Shown: positions 1 through 5,141 of the stretch, one piece after another
How positions within the stretch are numbered: position 1 is the first letter of the stretch
Layout: each line of letters begins with the position of its first letter
DNA from: a bacterium
Lineage (GTDB): Bacteria > Krumholzibacteriota > Krumholzibacteriia > LZORAL124-64-63
Direction: 5' to 3'
Length of the DNA stretch: 5,384 nucleotides
Assembly: GCA_030635025.1 (NCBI GenBank)
Contig: DAOVZQ010000224.1
Span: 1-5,384, forward strand
Made by a program: the position numbers and the translations under genes
The notes under the pieces: generated by a model
What the model was told of the DNA's origin: nothing
Seen by the model: the letters and a program-made list of their open reading frames with translations, nothing else
Databases searched by the model: none

Positions 1-1170
1 CCCGGTTTTCGCACCGGTTGCAAGCTTGTGATTCTGGATCGCCAGGGCGACCTGCTGGCCAACGACACCATCTATCCCCACACCGGCGGCGAGCGGGTGG
101 CGCGGGCTGGGGAGATCGTCGTCTCTCTAGCGCACAAGTACAAGGTAGAGGCCATCGCTATAGGTAACGGCACCGCTGGTCGCGAGACCGAAACCTTCGT
201 TCGTGGTCTGGACCTGCCGGATTCGATCGTCGTGGTGATGGTCAACGAATCGGGCGCGTCGATCTACTCGGCGAGCGAAGTGGCGCGACGGGAATTTCCC
301 GACCTGGATCTGACCGTCAGGGGCGCGATCTCGATAGGCCGTCGCCTGATGGATCCCCTGGGCGAGCTCGTGAAGATCGACGCCAAGAGCATAGGCGTGG
401 GCCAATACCAGCACGATGTGGATCAGAAGGCGCTCAAGCGCAGCCTCGACGACACCGTGATCAGCTGTGTCAACGCGGTGGGCGTGGACCTGAACACGGC
501 CAGCCGCGAGCTGCTGACCTACGTGTCGGGGCTCGGTCCGCAGCTGGCCGACAACATCGTGGCCTGGCGCAGCGACAACGGCGCCTTCAAGAAGCGCAGC
601 GACCTGAAGAAGGTTGCCCGTCTAGGCCCCAAGGCCTTCGAGCAGGCCGCGGCCTTCCTGCGGATCAACGACGGCCCCAACCCCCTGGACGCCAGCGCCG
701 TTCATCCCGAGAGCTACGCCGTCGTGAAGGCCATGGCCAAGCAGAGCGGCTGTGCCGTGGCCGAGCTGATCGGCAATACCGATGCCGTCAATGGGATCGA
801 CCCGGCCGTCTACGTCGACGATACGGTTGGTTTGCCGACCTTGCGCGATATCCTCGCGGAACTGGTCAAGCCCGGCCGCGATCCCCGCAGCACCTTCGAG
901 GTCTTCAGCTTCGCCGAGGGCGTCCAAACCATGGAAGACCTGGCGCCGGGCATGCGTGTGCCGGGCATCGTGACCAACGTCACCAACTTCGGCGCCTTCA
1001 TCGACGTGGGTGTTCATCAGGACGGGCTGGCGCACATCAGCCAGCTGGCCGACCGGTTCATCAAGGATCCCGGTGAGGTCGTGAAGGTCGGGCAGCAGGT
1101 TCAAGCGCGGGTTCTGGAGGTCGATCTGGAACGCAAGCGGATCTCGTTGTCGCTGAAGGACGGCAGTTGA
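1..1170 (+). CDS. tex: Tex, RNA-binding transcription accessory protein (C-terminal half, 5' end outside window)
   Basis: Frame 1 is open from the first base and gives 389 residues before TGA at 1168-1170. The first visible residues, PGFRTGCK, match the start of the RNase H-like YqgF domain of Tex, so the gene begins left of the window; GTG at 28 is an internal codon. Family landmarks follow in order: the rest of the YqgF-like domain including NESGASIYSASEVA and GAISIGRRL (about residues 1-110), the segment SIGVGQYQHDV, a tandem helix-hairpin-helix region with NTAS, SGLGP and LGPKAFEQ (about 156-222), a linker helical domain, and a C-terminal S1 RNA-binding domain (about 311-387; FGAFIDVGVHQDGLAHIS). 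Tex proteins are usually about 720-790 residues, so roughly half is visible. Tex binds nucleic acid and associates with the transcription machinery; its exact role differs between species. It converges on the hydrolase gene. Confidence 0.97.
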   Translation, partial: PGFRTGCKLVILDRQGDLLANDTIYPHTGGERVARAGEIVVSLAHKYKVEAIAIGNGTAGRETETFVRGLDLPDSIVVVMVNESGASIYSASEVARREFPDLDLTVRGAISIGRRLMDPLGELVKIDAKSIGVGQYQHDVDQKALKRSLDDTVISCVNAVGVDLNTASRELLTYVSGLGPQLADNIVAWRSDNGAFKKRSDLKKVARLGPKAFEQAAAFLRINDGPNPLDASAVHPESYAVVKAMAKQSGCAVAELIGNTDAVNGIDPAVYVDDTVGLPTLRDILAELVKPGRDPRSTFEVFSFAEGVQTMEDLAPGMRVPGIVTNVTNFGAFIDVGVHQDGLAHISQLADRFIKDPGEVVKVGQQVQARVLEVDLERKRISLSLKDGS

Positions 1171-1191
1171 GTTCGGCGTCGGAGCCGACTC
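1169..1191. terminator. Possible hairpin shared by convergent gene ends
   Basis: The inverted repeat TCGGC (1173-1177) / GCCGA (1184-1188) has a 6-base loop. It can be extended by GAG (1169-1171) pairing with CTC (1189-1191) with one bulged T. It spans both stop codons and the 19 bases between tex and the hydrolase gene. No T-run follows on either strand, so it is not a classical intrinsic terminator. It could slow polymerase from both sides or be chance. Confidence 0.25.
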
Positions 1192-2083
1192 AGGGCCGCG
1201 GGCCTTCCAGATAGAACACTTCGAAGACCTTCTCGTGGAAGATGGGGCCGTGACCGAAGTACCCGTCCTCGCCGAACAGCTCGCCGTGATCGGACATGAT
1301 CATGAACCAGGTGTTGGCGGGGCAGCGTTCCATGAAGTCGCCCACCACGCGGTCCAGGTGCTCCACGCAGACGATCTGCTTGTCGTAGAAGGCCTTGAAC
1401 TGCTCGGGTGAAAAGAACTCGTCCTGCTTGCGGTCCACCATGAACTCGGACGGATTCTTGAGGAAATCGTCCAGGTGCTTGAAGACACCGTGGACGCCGC
1501 TGATGTGGGGCAGGTCGTCGGCCGATTCGCCGGGCAGTATATACGGGTAGTGGGTTTCGCCCGTATTGATGAAGAAGAACGAGGGCTTGTCGTCCCTGAA
1601 GGTCAGCTCGGAAAAAATGCGACTCAGGTCGTTGTGACTCGGCGCCAGTTCGTACTTGTCGAAGTGCTGCGACAGCCCGGTCAAGGGATTGAGGACCGGC
1701 AGGCTTACCCACCCCTCGCACCAGTAGCCCTGCTGCTTGAGGAAATAGGGCAGCGAGAGCTGGGGCACGAACTTGCCGAACTCCACGGCGTCGACGTTCA
1801 GACGCCGGCTCCAGAGAGCGAATTCGTCACGATAGACGTTGCTGGCGAAAACGCCCTTGGGACTCACGTGCGGGACCATGCCCATTAGGAAGGTGTAGTG
1901 GCTCGGGCTGGTCCAGCTCGCATAGCTGTAGCGGGGTTCCGCCGCGGCGATCCGATCCAGGTTGGGCGTATTGGCCGCCTTGTACGCGTCCCAGCGACAG
2001 CTGTCGAACACGATCATGACGATGTTGTTCAGCTTGTCCCCACCGCTGAACATGTCTTTCACCTTACTGATTAAGCCGGCCAT
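1190..2083 (-). CDS. Sulfatase/alkaline-phosphatase superfamily hydrolase lacking the formylglycine residue
   Basis: The product has 297 residues. The ATG at 2083 was chosen because AAGGAAG lies just upstream with good spacing and the family's first strand begins soon after (residues 19-27); upstream in-frame sequence belongs to trxA in another frame. Superfamily motifs are VFDSCRWD with metal ligand Asp27, TPNLDR (39-44), the nucleophile loop SWTSPSH (56-62), ETHYPY (176-181), and SDHGE with Asp265/His266 followed by GHG with His278. True sulfatases have C/S-x-P-x-R in the nucleophile loop; here it is T-S-P-S-H, so Thr58 is the likely nucleophile and formylglycine cannot form. This favours a phosphoesterase or phosphotransferase over a sulfatase. 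No signal peptide is visible, so it is probably cytoplasmic. The protein stops about 19 residues after His278, without the C-terminal subdomain of larger sulfatases. It lies 32 bases downstream of trxA, probably in one transcript. Substrate unknown. Confidence 0.85.
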   Translation of the reverse strand: MAGLISKVKDMFSGGDKLNNIVMIVFDSCRWDAYKAANTPNLDRIAAAEPRYSYASWTSPSHYTFLMGMVPHVSPKGVFASNVYRDEFALWSRRLNVDAVEFGKFVPQLSLPYFLKQQGYWCEGWVSLPVLNPLTGLSQHFDKYELAPSHNDLSRIFSELTFRDDKPSFFFINTGETHYPYILPGESADDLPHISGVHGVFKHLDDFLKNPSEFMVDRKQDEFFSPEQFKAFYDKQIVCVEHLDRVVGDFMERCPANTWFMIMSDHGELFGEDGYFGHGPIFHEKVFEVFYLEGPRP

Positions 2084-2115
2084 GGAAACTTCCTTCGTAA
2101 TCGTCGTCGAACGGA

Positions 2116-2439
2116 TTAAAGCGCGGCGTCCAGGGCTTTCGCGATGGAGTCCTTGGGTTGCGCACCCACCATCGAGGACACCGGCTCGCCAGCCTTGAAG
2201 ACCATCACCGTCGGGATGCTGCGGATGCTGAATTTCATGGCCAGATCCTGATTGTCGTCCACGTTGATCTTGACGACCTTGGCCCGGCCGTCGTATTCCA
2301 CCGCAAGCTCTTCCATGATCGGTGTGAGCATCTTGCAGGGACCGCACCAGGGAGCCCAGAAATCCACGAGCACGGGGACGTCGCTTTCGAGAACCTGGCT
2401 CTGGAAGTCTGCGCTTTCCAACTTGATGGGCTCGGTCAT
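2116..2439 (-). CDS. trxA: Thioredoxin
   Basis: The product has 107 residues, the normal length of bacterial thioredoxin 1. It is a cytoplasmic disulfide reductase that passes electrons from thioredoxin reductase to ribonucleotide reductase, peroxiredoxins and oxidised proteins. The fold is clear: VLVDFWAPWCGPCK carries the active-site pair Cys32/Cys35 preceded by the buried Asp26, and the cis-proline loop SIPT has Pro76. KINVDDN and VMVFKAGE are the usual central strands, and an amphipathic C-terminal helix closes the fold. The ATG at 2439 has AAGGAG six bases upstream (complement of 2446-2451). It is the first gene of a leftward pair with the hydrolase. A candidate promoter lies at 2521-2549, giving a leader of roughly 75 bases. 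Bacteria often carry several thioredoxins, so the symbol refers to the type, not necessarily the sole copy. Confidence 0.97.
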   Translation of the reverse strand: MTEPIKLESADFQSQVLESDVPVLVDFWAPWCGPCKMLTPIMEELAVEYDGRAKVVKINVDDNQDLAMKFSIRSIPTVMVFKAGEPVSSMVGAQPKDSIAKALDAAL

Positions 2440-2520
2440 TTCTATCTCCTTCTGGTGCGTCGTTCGGCGGCGGGGTTTTCGCTGAACACGACTCGGTCGC
2501 GTTGGTTTATCGTTGCGATC

Positions 2521-2549
2521 AAAATAATCTCTGGATTGCGCGTTGACAA
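2521..2549 (-). promoter_or_regulatory. Candidate sigma-70-type promoter for trxA-hydrolase
   Basis: Read leftward, TTGTCA (2549-2544) is followed after exactly 17 bases by TATTTT (2526-2521). These match the TTGACA and TATAAT consensus at five and four of six positions. The predicted transcription start is near 2514, ahead of the trxA ribosome binding site. The A/T-rich -10 stands out against the GC-rich surroundings. Its -35 overlaps that of the rightward promoter. Confidence 0.5.
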
Positions 2550-2572
2550 CGTCAGCTTTGGACGAGTATGGA
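2543..2572 (+). promoter_or_regulatory. Candidate sigma-70-type promoter for the membrane-protein gene
   Basis: A perfect -35 box TTGACA (2543-2548) is followed after 18 bases by TATGGA (2567-2572), a weak -10 matching three of six positions. Transcription would start near 2579, leaving a leader of about 42 bases that contains the ribosome binding site GGGGAGG (2609-2615). The perfect -35 supports the call; the poor -10 keeps it tentative. Confidence 0.45.
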
Positions 2573-2620
2573 CAGTTCCTCAGGTTTTGTACGGATTTTG
2601 GTCAAGTCGGGGAGGTCGTA

Positions 2621-3436
2621 ATGGCGGGCAAGCGGAACTGGTTGATGGGTTGTGGGGTCGGCTGCCTGGCTCTGATCGTGCTCACGATCATCGGCGGGAC
2701 GCTGGTGTGGCGGTCCGGCAAGCAGGTGGTGTCGGCTCTCGACGCGGTCGGCGACAGCCAGGAAGCTCTGGCGCAACAGTACGGTGCTTTGCGTGAATAT
2801 GCGCCCCCGTCCGATGGACGGCTCGGCGCCGATCGCCTCGAAATATTCCTGGCCGTCCAGACGGCGATCCATGAGCCCGGGGCCGAACTGGCCGGGTTCA
2901 TCGACGTTGTGAGTCTTCTGGAGGAAAAGAAATCGATTGGCCCGCGGAACGTGATCACCGGCATCAGGAGTTTGATGGGGTTGGGACATTCGGTCGCCGC
3001 CTACCTGGACGCGCGCAACAGCGCCCTGCTAGATCACGGCATGGGCCTGGGCGAGTACTCCTATCTGTATGTGATCGTCTATCACGCCGGCACGGGACGT
3101 GAATTGCGGCCTGCCTTCAGCATGCGTGACAGTGGCGAGATGGAACCACGTCTCGATCGGTTGAGGGGCCACTTCAAAGCCTGGCTCACCAACCAGCGTG
3201 AAGCGGCCGCATCCAGCAATCCGGCTCCGGGCTGGTTGGAGACTCTCGACAACGAGCTGGCGCGTCTCACCACGGGGGAGCTGCATGCGCCCTGGCGAGA
3301 CGGACTTCCCGAAGCCACGGCGTCTTCCCTGGAGCCCTATCGCGTGCGGATGGACGAGTTCTATCTGCCGTTGGGGGCGCTGCTCTGTATTGGCGCGGAC
3401 AAGTCCGGGGAGGGGTTTGATTTCGAGATCCAGTGA
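2621..3436 (+). CDS. Single-anchor membrane protein of unknown function
   Basis: The product has 271 residues. The start at ATG 2621 is supported by GGGGAGG at 2609-2615, five bases upstream; the longer in-frame reading from TTG 2543 would begin inside a promoter -35 box. A short positive N-terminus (KR) is followed by one hydrophobic segment at about residues 10-30, with glycines and two cysteines (GCGVGCLALIVL). This predicts one anchor with about 240 residues outside the membrane. The soluble part looks helical: PPSDGRLGADRLEIFLAVQTA (about 62-82), a long helical stretch to about 137, then HGMGLGEYSYLYVIVY (139-154), and a C-terminal half rich in charged residues. No catalytic motif is recognisable. 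The pairing of an 'R-L-E-I-F-L-A-V' helix with an 'M-x-L-x-E-Y' helix resembles uncharacterised proteins I recall from other GC-rich environmental bacteria, but I cannot name a family. It appears monocistronic, with its own promoter and terminator. C11 as a lipoprotein cysteine is unlikely. Confidence 0.85.
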   Translation: MAGKRNWLMGCGVGCLALIVLTIIGGTLVWRSGKQVVSALDAVGDSQEALAQQYGALREYAPPSDGRLGADRLEIFLAVQTAIHEPGAELAGFIDVVSLLEEKKSIGPRNVITGIRSLMGLGHSVAAYLDARNSALLDHGMGLGEYSYLYVIVYHAGTGRELRPAFSMRDSGEMEPRLDRLRGHFKAWLTNQREAAASSNPAPGWLETLDNELARLTTGELHAPWRDGLPEATASSLEPYRVRMDEFYLPLGALLCIGADKSGEGFDFEIQ

Positions 3437-3459
3437 TGGAGGGTCGGTTACCAATCGAA

Positions 3460-3486
3460 GGGCGCCCCGTCGGGGCGCCCTTTTTT
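3460..3486 (+). terminator. Strong intrinsic terminator
   Basis: A perfect 9-bp stem GGGCGCCCC (3460-3468) / GGGGCGCCC (3472-3480) with a 3-base GTC loop is followed by six T (3481-3486). It starts 23 bases after the stop of the membrane-protein gene. Read leftward, the same hairpin follows the stop of the ribbon-helix-helix gene but lacks a good T-run, so termination on that side should be weaker. Confidence 0.92.
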
Positions 3487-3652
3487 ATGTGTCGTCCTTG
3501 TCTCCGTCTTCCCGCTTTCGCTTTCGGACGGAGTCGCGCAGGATAAATTCGATCTGTCCGTTGACGCTCCGGAACTCCTGCTCGGCCCAGCGCCGCAACT
3601 CTTCGTAGAGCTCCGGGCTGATGCGCAGGGGGAAGGATTTCCGGGGCGGCAT
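3485..3652 (-). CDS. Arc-like ribbon-helix-helix DNA-binding protein
   Basis: The product is 55 residues, starting at ATG 3652, four bases after the stop of the upstream gene and with AAAGG upstream at normal spacing. A longer in-frame reading from 3712 would overlap that upstream gene by 56 bases and add a non-conserved tail, so it is rejected. The pattern is a short beta strand KSFPLRI (5-11), helix A SPELYEELRRWAEQEF (12-27), then RSVNGQIEFILRDSV (28-42), which resembles the RSVN-x-x-I turn and helix B of phage P22 Arc repressor. The tail is highly charged (RKRKRE then DGDKDD). Such proteins dimerise and insert the beta strand into the DNA major groove. As last gene of the SPFH operon it could regulate the operon; the palindrome at 5031-5053 is a candidate target. 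No toxin gene is adjacent, so an antitoxin role is not supported. The TAA stop overlaps the T-tract of the convergent terminator. Confidence 0.85.
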   Translation of the reverse strand: MPPRKSFPLRISPELYEELRRWAEQEFRSVNGQIEFILRDSVRKRKREDGDKDDT

Positions 3653-3656
3653 TGCG

Positions 3657-4115
3657 TCAGACCTTTCCGTGTTTGGCGTTCTTTTCGAGGGCTCGGGCCA
3701 CGGCCTTTGCAAGCTTGTCAGGTTCCGGATCGCTGATGATGACGGGAGATCCCTTCACCCTGTTGATGACGATGCCACCGGTGCCGGTCAGCTGGAAACG
3801 CCCATGGAGCGGCTTGACCTGCACCTGGAAGCGCTGCAGGCCGGAGGCGTGGTAGGCCTCGCAGGCCTTGATATCATCGATCCTGATTGTCTTGCGCGGC
3901 AACGACAGCAGGAAAGTCACGCGCAGGTGTTCCCGCGTCACCTTCACTTTCATGACGGAGAAGGGGAGCATGCTGAGCAGGATGAACGGGTACACCCAGA
4001 TCGGCATATCCGATTCGGGCGACATGACCGTGACGACCACGAGGAAGATCATCATGATCGATGCCATCATGATGACGAGCCATCCGACCTGATGTGATTC
4101 ATAGAGGGGCGTCAT
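3657..4115 (-). CDS. Two-helix membrane protein with probable PH-like domain
   Basis: The product has 152 residues from ATG 4115. Its ribosome binding site AAGGA overlaps the TAA stop of the SPFH gene, implying translational coupling. Two hydrophobic helices at about 12-31 and 39-55 are joined by a short polar loop (SPESDMP). The remaining roughly 95 residues look like a compact beta-rich domain: MKVKVTREHLRVTF, IRIDDIKACEAYH, FQVQVKPL, GIVINRVKGSPVIIS, ending in a helix DPEPDKLAKAVARALE. The final strand-then-'DPE-x-L-x-x-A' helix is characteristic of small bacterial PH-like domains attached to membrane helices. With both ends of the hairpin on one side, the domain is probably cytoplasmic. 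Family assignment rests on pattern, not alignment. It sits between the SPFH and ribbon-helix-helix genes, with gaps of 9 and 4 bases, so it probably acts with the SPFH protein. Confidence 0.75.
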   Translation of the reverse strand: MTPLYESHQVGWLVIMMASIMMIFLVVVTVMSPESDMPIWVYPFILLSMLPFSVMKVKVTREHLRVTFLLSLPRKTIRIDDIKACEAYHASGLQRFQVQVKPLHGRFQLTGTGGIVINRVKGSPVIISDPEPDKLAKAVARALEKNAKHGKV

Positions 4116-4124
4116 GGGCGATCC

Positions 4125-4991
4125 TTACTGGTAAAGGGTGCCGGTATTCACGACGGGCTGCGCCGAATGTTCGCTGCACAGCACGACCAGCAGGTTCGAG
4201 ACCATGGTGGCCTTCTTCTCTTCGTCGAGTTCGACGATGCCTTTCTTGTTCAGCTCCTCGAGCGCCAGTTCCACCATACCCACCGCGCCGGCCACGATCA
4301 GCTGCCGGGCCGCCACCACGGCGCTGGCCTGCTGCCGCTGCAACATGGCGCCGGCGATTTCCGGAGCGTAGGCCAGGTGGCTCAAACGCGCCTCGATCAC
4401 TTCCACGCCCGCCCTGTTCAACCGGTCCTGCAGCTCTTTCTCCAGCCGTTCGCTGAGTTCATCCGTGGTGCCGCGCAGGGTGAGTTGGTTCTCGGGCCCG
4501 TCGTAGGGATAGGCGCTGGCCATGTGCCTGACGGCGGCCTCGCTCTGGGTCTCGACGTATTCCTCGTAGTCGTCCACCTCGAAGAGGGCCTCGGCCGTCT
4601 CGACCACGCGCCACACGACAACAGCGGCGATTTCGATGGGATTACCCGTGAGGTCGTTGACCTTGATCTTCTCGCCGTTCAGGTTGCGGGCCCGCAGGGA
4701 GATCTTCTGCTTGGTCATGAAGGGATTGGCCCAGTGAAAACCGTTCTGTTTGACGGAGCCCTTGTAGTCGCCGAACAGGAGCAGGGCCGCGGCTTCGTTG
4801 GGATTCACAACGAAGAAACCCACCAGCAGGATGATGTCCAGGACGATGCCCACGATGGCGACGATCAGCTTCCAGACCGTCTCGGTGGCGATGGCGCTGA
4901 CGAACAGCCAGATCATACCACCCAACAGGAGAGTCAATAGGGGCAGGAACAGCCAGCCCGAAGCGACAGTGATCGTTTTTTCCTTATGCAT
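4125..4991 (-). CDS. SPFH/band-7 (stomatin-like) membrane protein
   Basis: The product has 288 residues. ATG 4991 is preferred because GGAGG (complement of 5000-5004) lies eight bases upstream; the in-frame GTG at 4997 is only two bases from that site. Two hydrophobic segments at about 13-33 and 41-62 precede the SPFH domain (about 63-230). That domain opens with FFVVNPNEAAALLLFGDYKGSV, followed by GFHWANPF, RNLNGEKIKVND, GNPIEIAAVVVWRV and a YVETQSEAAVRHMAS helix. Next come RLNRAGVEVIEARLSHLAYAPEIAGAML and a coiled helical tail rich in Q, A and E. It closes with VSNLLVVLC and PVVNTGTLYQ, ending strikingly like well-conserved bacterial relatives I recall. SPFH proteins oligomerise on the inner membrane and organise microdomains or scaffold proteases. 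No NfeD partner gene, common beside other bacterial SPFH genes, is present. It heads a three-gene operon. Confidence 0.95.
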   Translation of the reverse strand: MHKEKTITVASGWLFLPLLTLLLGGMIWLFVSAIATETVWKLIVAIVGIVLDIILLVGFFVVNPNEAAALLLFGDYKGSVKQNGFHWANPFMTKQKISLRARNLNGEKIKVNDLTGNPIEIAAVVVWRVVETAEALFEVDDYEEYVETQSEAAVRHMASAYPYDGPENQLTLRGTTDELSERLEKELQDRLNRAGVEVIEARLSHLAYAPEIAGAMLQRQQASAVVAARQLIVAGAVGMVELALEELNKKGIVELDEEKKATMVSNLLVVLCSEHSAQPVVNTGTLYQ

Positions 4992-5010
4992 GGACACATC
5001 CTCCGCGTTA

Positions 5011-5026
5011 CGGGGCCCCGGCCCCG
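5011..5026 (-). other. GC-rich leader hairpin upstream of the SPFH gene
   Basis: CGGGGC (5011-5016) pairs with GCCCCG (5021-5026) around a four-base loop. In the SPFH mRNA leader it ends six bases before the GGAGG ribosome binding site (5000-5004). It could affect leader stability or ribosome access, but GC-rich DNA produces such stems by chance. Confidence 0.3.
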
Positions 5027-5030
5027 GTTG

Positions 5031-5053
5031 TGTGATGTCGATATGATATCACA
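5031..5053. promoter_or_regulatory. 23-bp interrupted palindrome, candidate operator of the SPFH operon
   Basis: The arms are TGTGATGTC (5031-5039) and GATATCACA (5045-5053). They are inverted repeats matching at eight of nine positions around the spacer GATAT. The right part contains the perfect octamer palindrome TGATATCA (5044-5051), and GATAT-G-ATATC (5040-5050) is also symmetric. The site is A/T-rich within GC-rich surroundings, lies 40 bases upstream of the SPFH start codon and overlaps a candidate -10. Symmetry suits a dimeric regulator; the operon's own ribbon-helix-helix protein is an obvious but unproven candidate. TGTGA/TCACA half-sites recall CRP, but the spacing is too wide for CRP. 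Confidence 0.5.
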
Positions 5054-5064
5054 ATGAGATCATA
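5043..5064 (-). promoter_or_regulatory. Candidate -10 elements for the SPFH operon
   Basis: Read leftward, two hexamers each match TATAAT at five of six positions: TATGAT (5064-5059) and TATCAT (5048-5043). The second is preceded by TGA (5051-5049), giving an extended -10. Neither has a convincing -35 box at 16-18 bases. One or both probably initiate the SPFH/PH-like/RHH transcript, since the pepT terminator directly upstream should block read-through. Confidence 0.4.
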
Positions 5065-5089
5065 CGGGCACCCCCCGAATCGGTTGCAT

Positions 5090-5117
5090 AAAAAAGAGCC
5101 CGGCTTTCGCCGGGCTC
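5090..5117 (-). terminator. Intrinsic terminator of pepT
   Basis: On the leftward strand, a 9-bp perfect stem GAGCCCGGC / GCCGGGCTC encloses a GAAA tetraloop of the GNRA type (loop at 5105-5108). It is followed by six T (complement of 5090-5095). It lies 24 bases after the pepT stop and insulates the SPFH operon from pepT transcription. Confidence 0.93.
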
Positions 5118-5141
5118 CGCAATCGATCGAAAGGTCCTGGG

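Noticed and set aside
622..1104. Leftward open frame opposite tex (160 residues)
   Set aside because: Antisense to the conserved helix-hairpin-helix and S1 regions of Tex; composition typical of a GC-rich shadow frame.
2084..2347. Upstream extension of the hydrolase frame to a start at 2347
   Set aside because: It overlaps trxA out of frame, gives low-complexity sequence without family resemblance, and the ATG at 2083 has a good ribosome binding site.
2543..2620. N-terminal extension of the membrane protein from TTG 2543
   Set aside because: The TTG is part of a TTGACA -35 box, and ATG 2621 has GGGGAGG at ideal spacing directly before the basic and hydrophobic N-terminus.
2642..2653. Possible lipobox (L-M-G-C) in the membrane protein
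   Set aside because: The cysteine precedes rather than follows the hydrophobic segment and Met at -2 is atypical; a simple transmembrane anchor fits better.
3653..3712. N-terminal extension of the ribbon-helix-helix protein
   Set aside because: It would overlap the PH-like gene and adds 20 residues with no resemblance to the Arc-like fold.
3621..4097. Rightward frame with a His/Asp-rich tail that resembles a metal-binding region
   Set aside because: The His/Asp run is the antisense image of Met/Ile/Val-rich transmembrane helices of the PH-like membrane protein.
3485..4115. Toxin-antitoxin pair (ribbon-helix-helix protein plus neighbour)
   Set aside because: The neighbour is a two-helix membrane protein with a probable PH-like domain, not a toxin fold, and the antitoxin-like gene comes last in a three-gene SPFH operon.
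4167..4940. Long rightward open frame opposite the SPFH gene (257 residues)
   Set aside because: A shadow of high-GC codon usage: rich in H, D, Q and G with no domain logic, while the opposite strand encodes a clear SPFH protein.
5031..5053. CRP/FNR-type binding site
   Set aside because: TGTGA and TCACA half-sites are present but separated by 13 bases instead of the 6 required by CRP.
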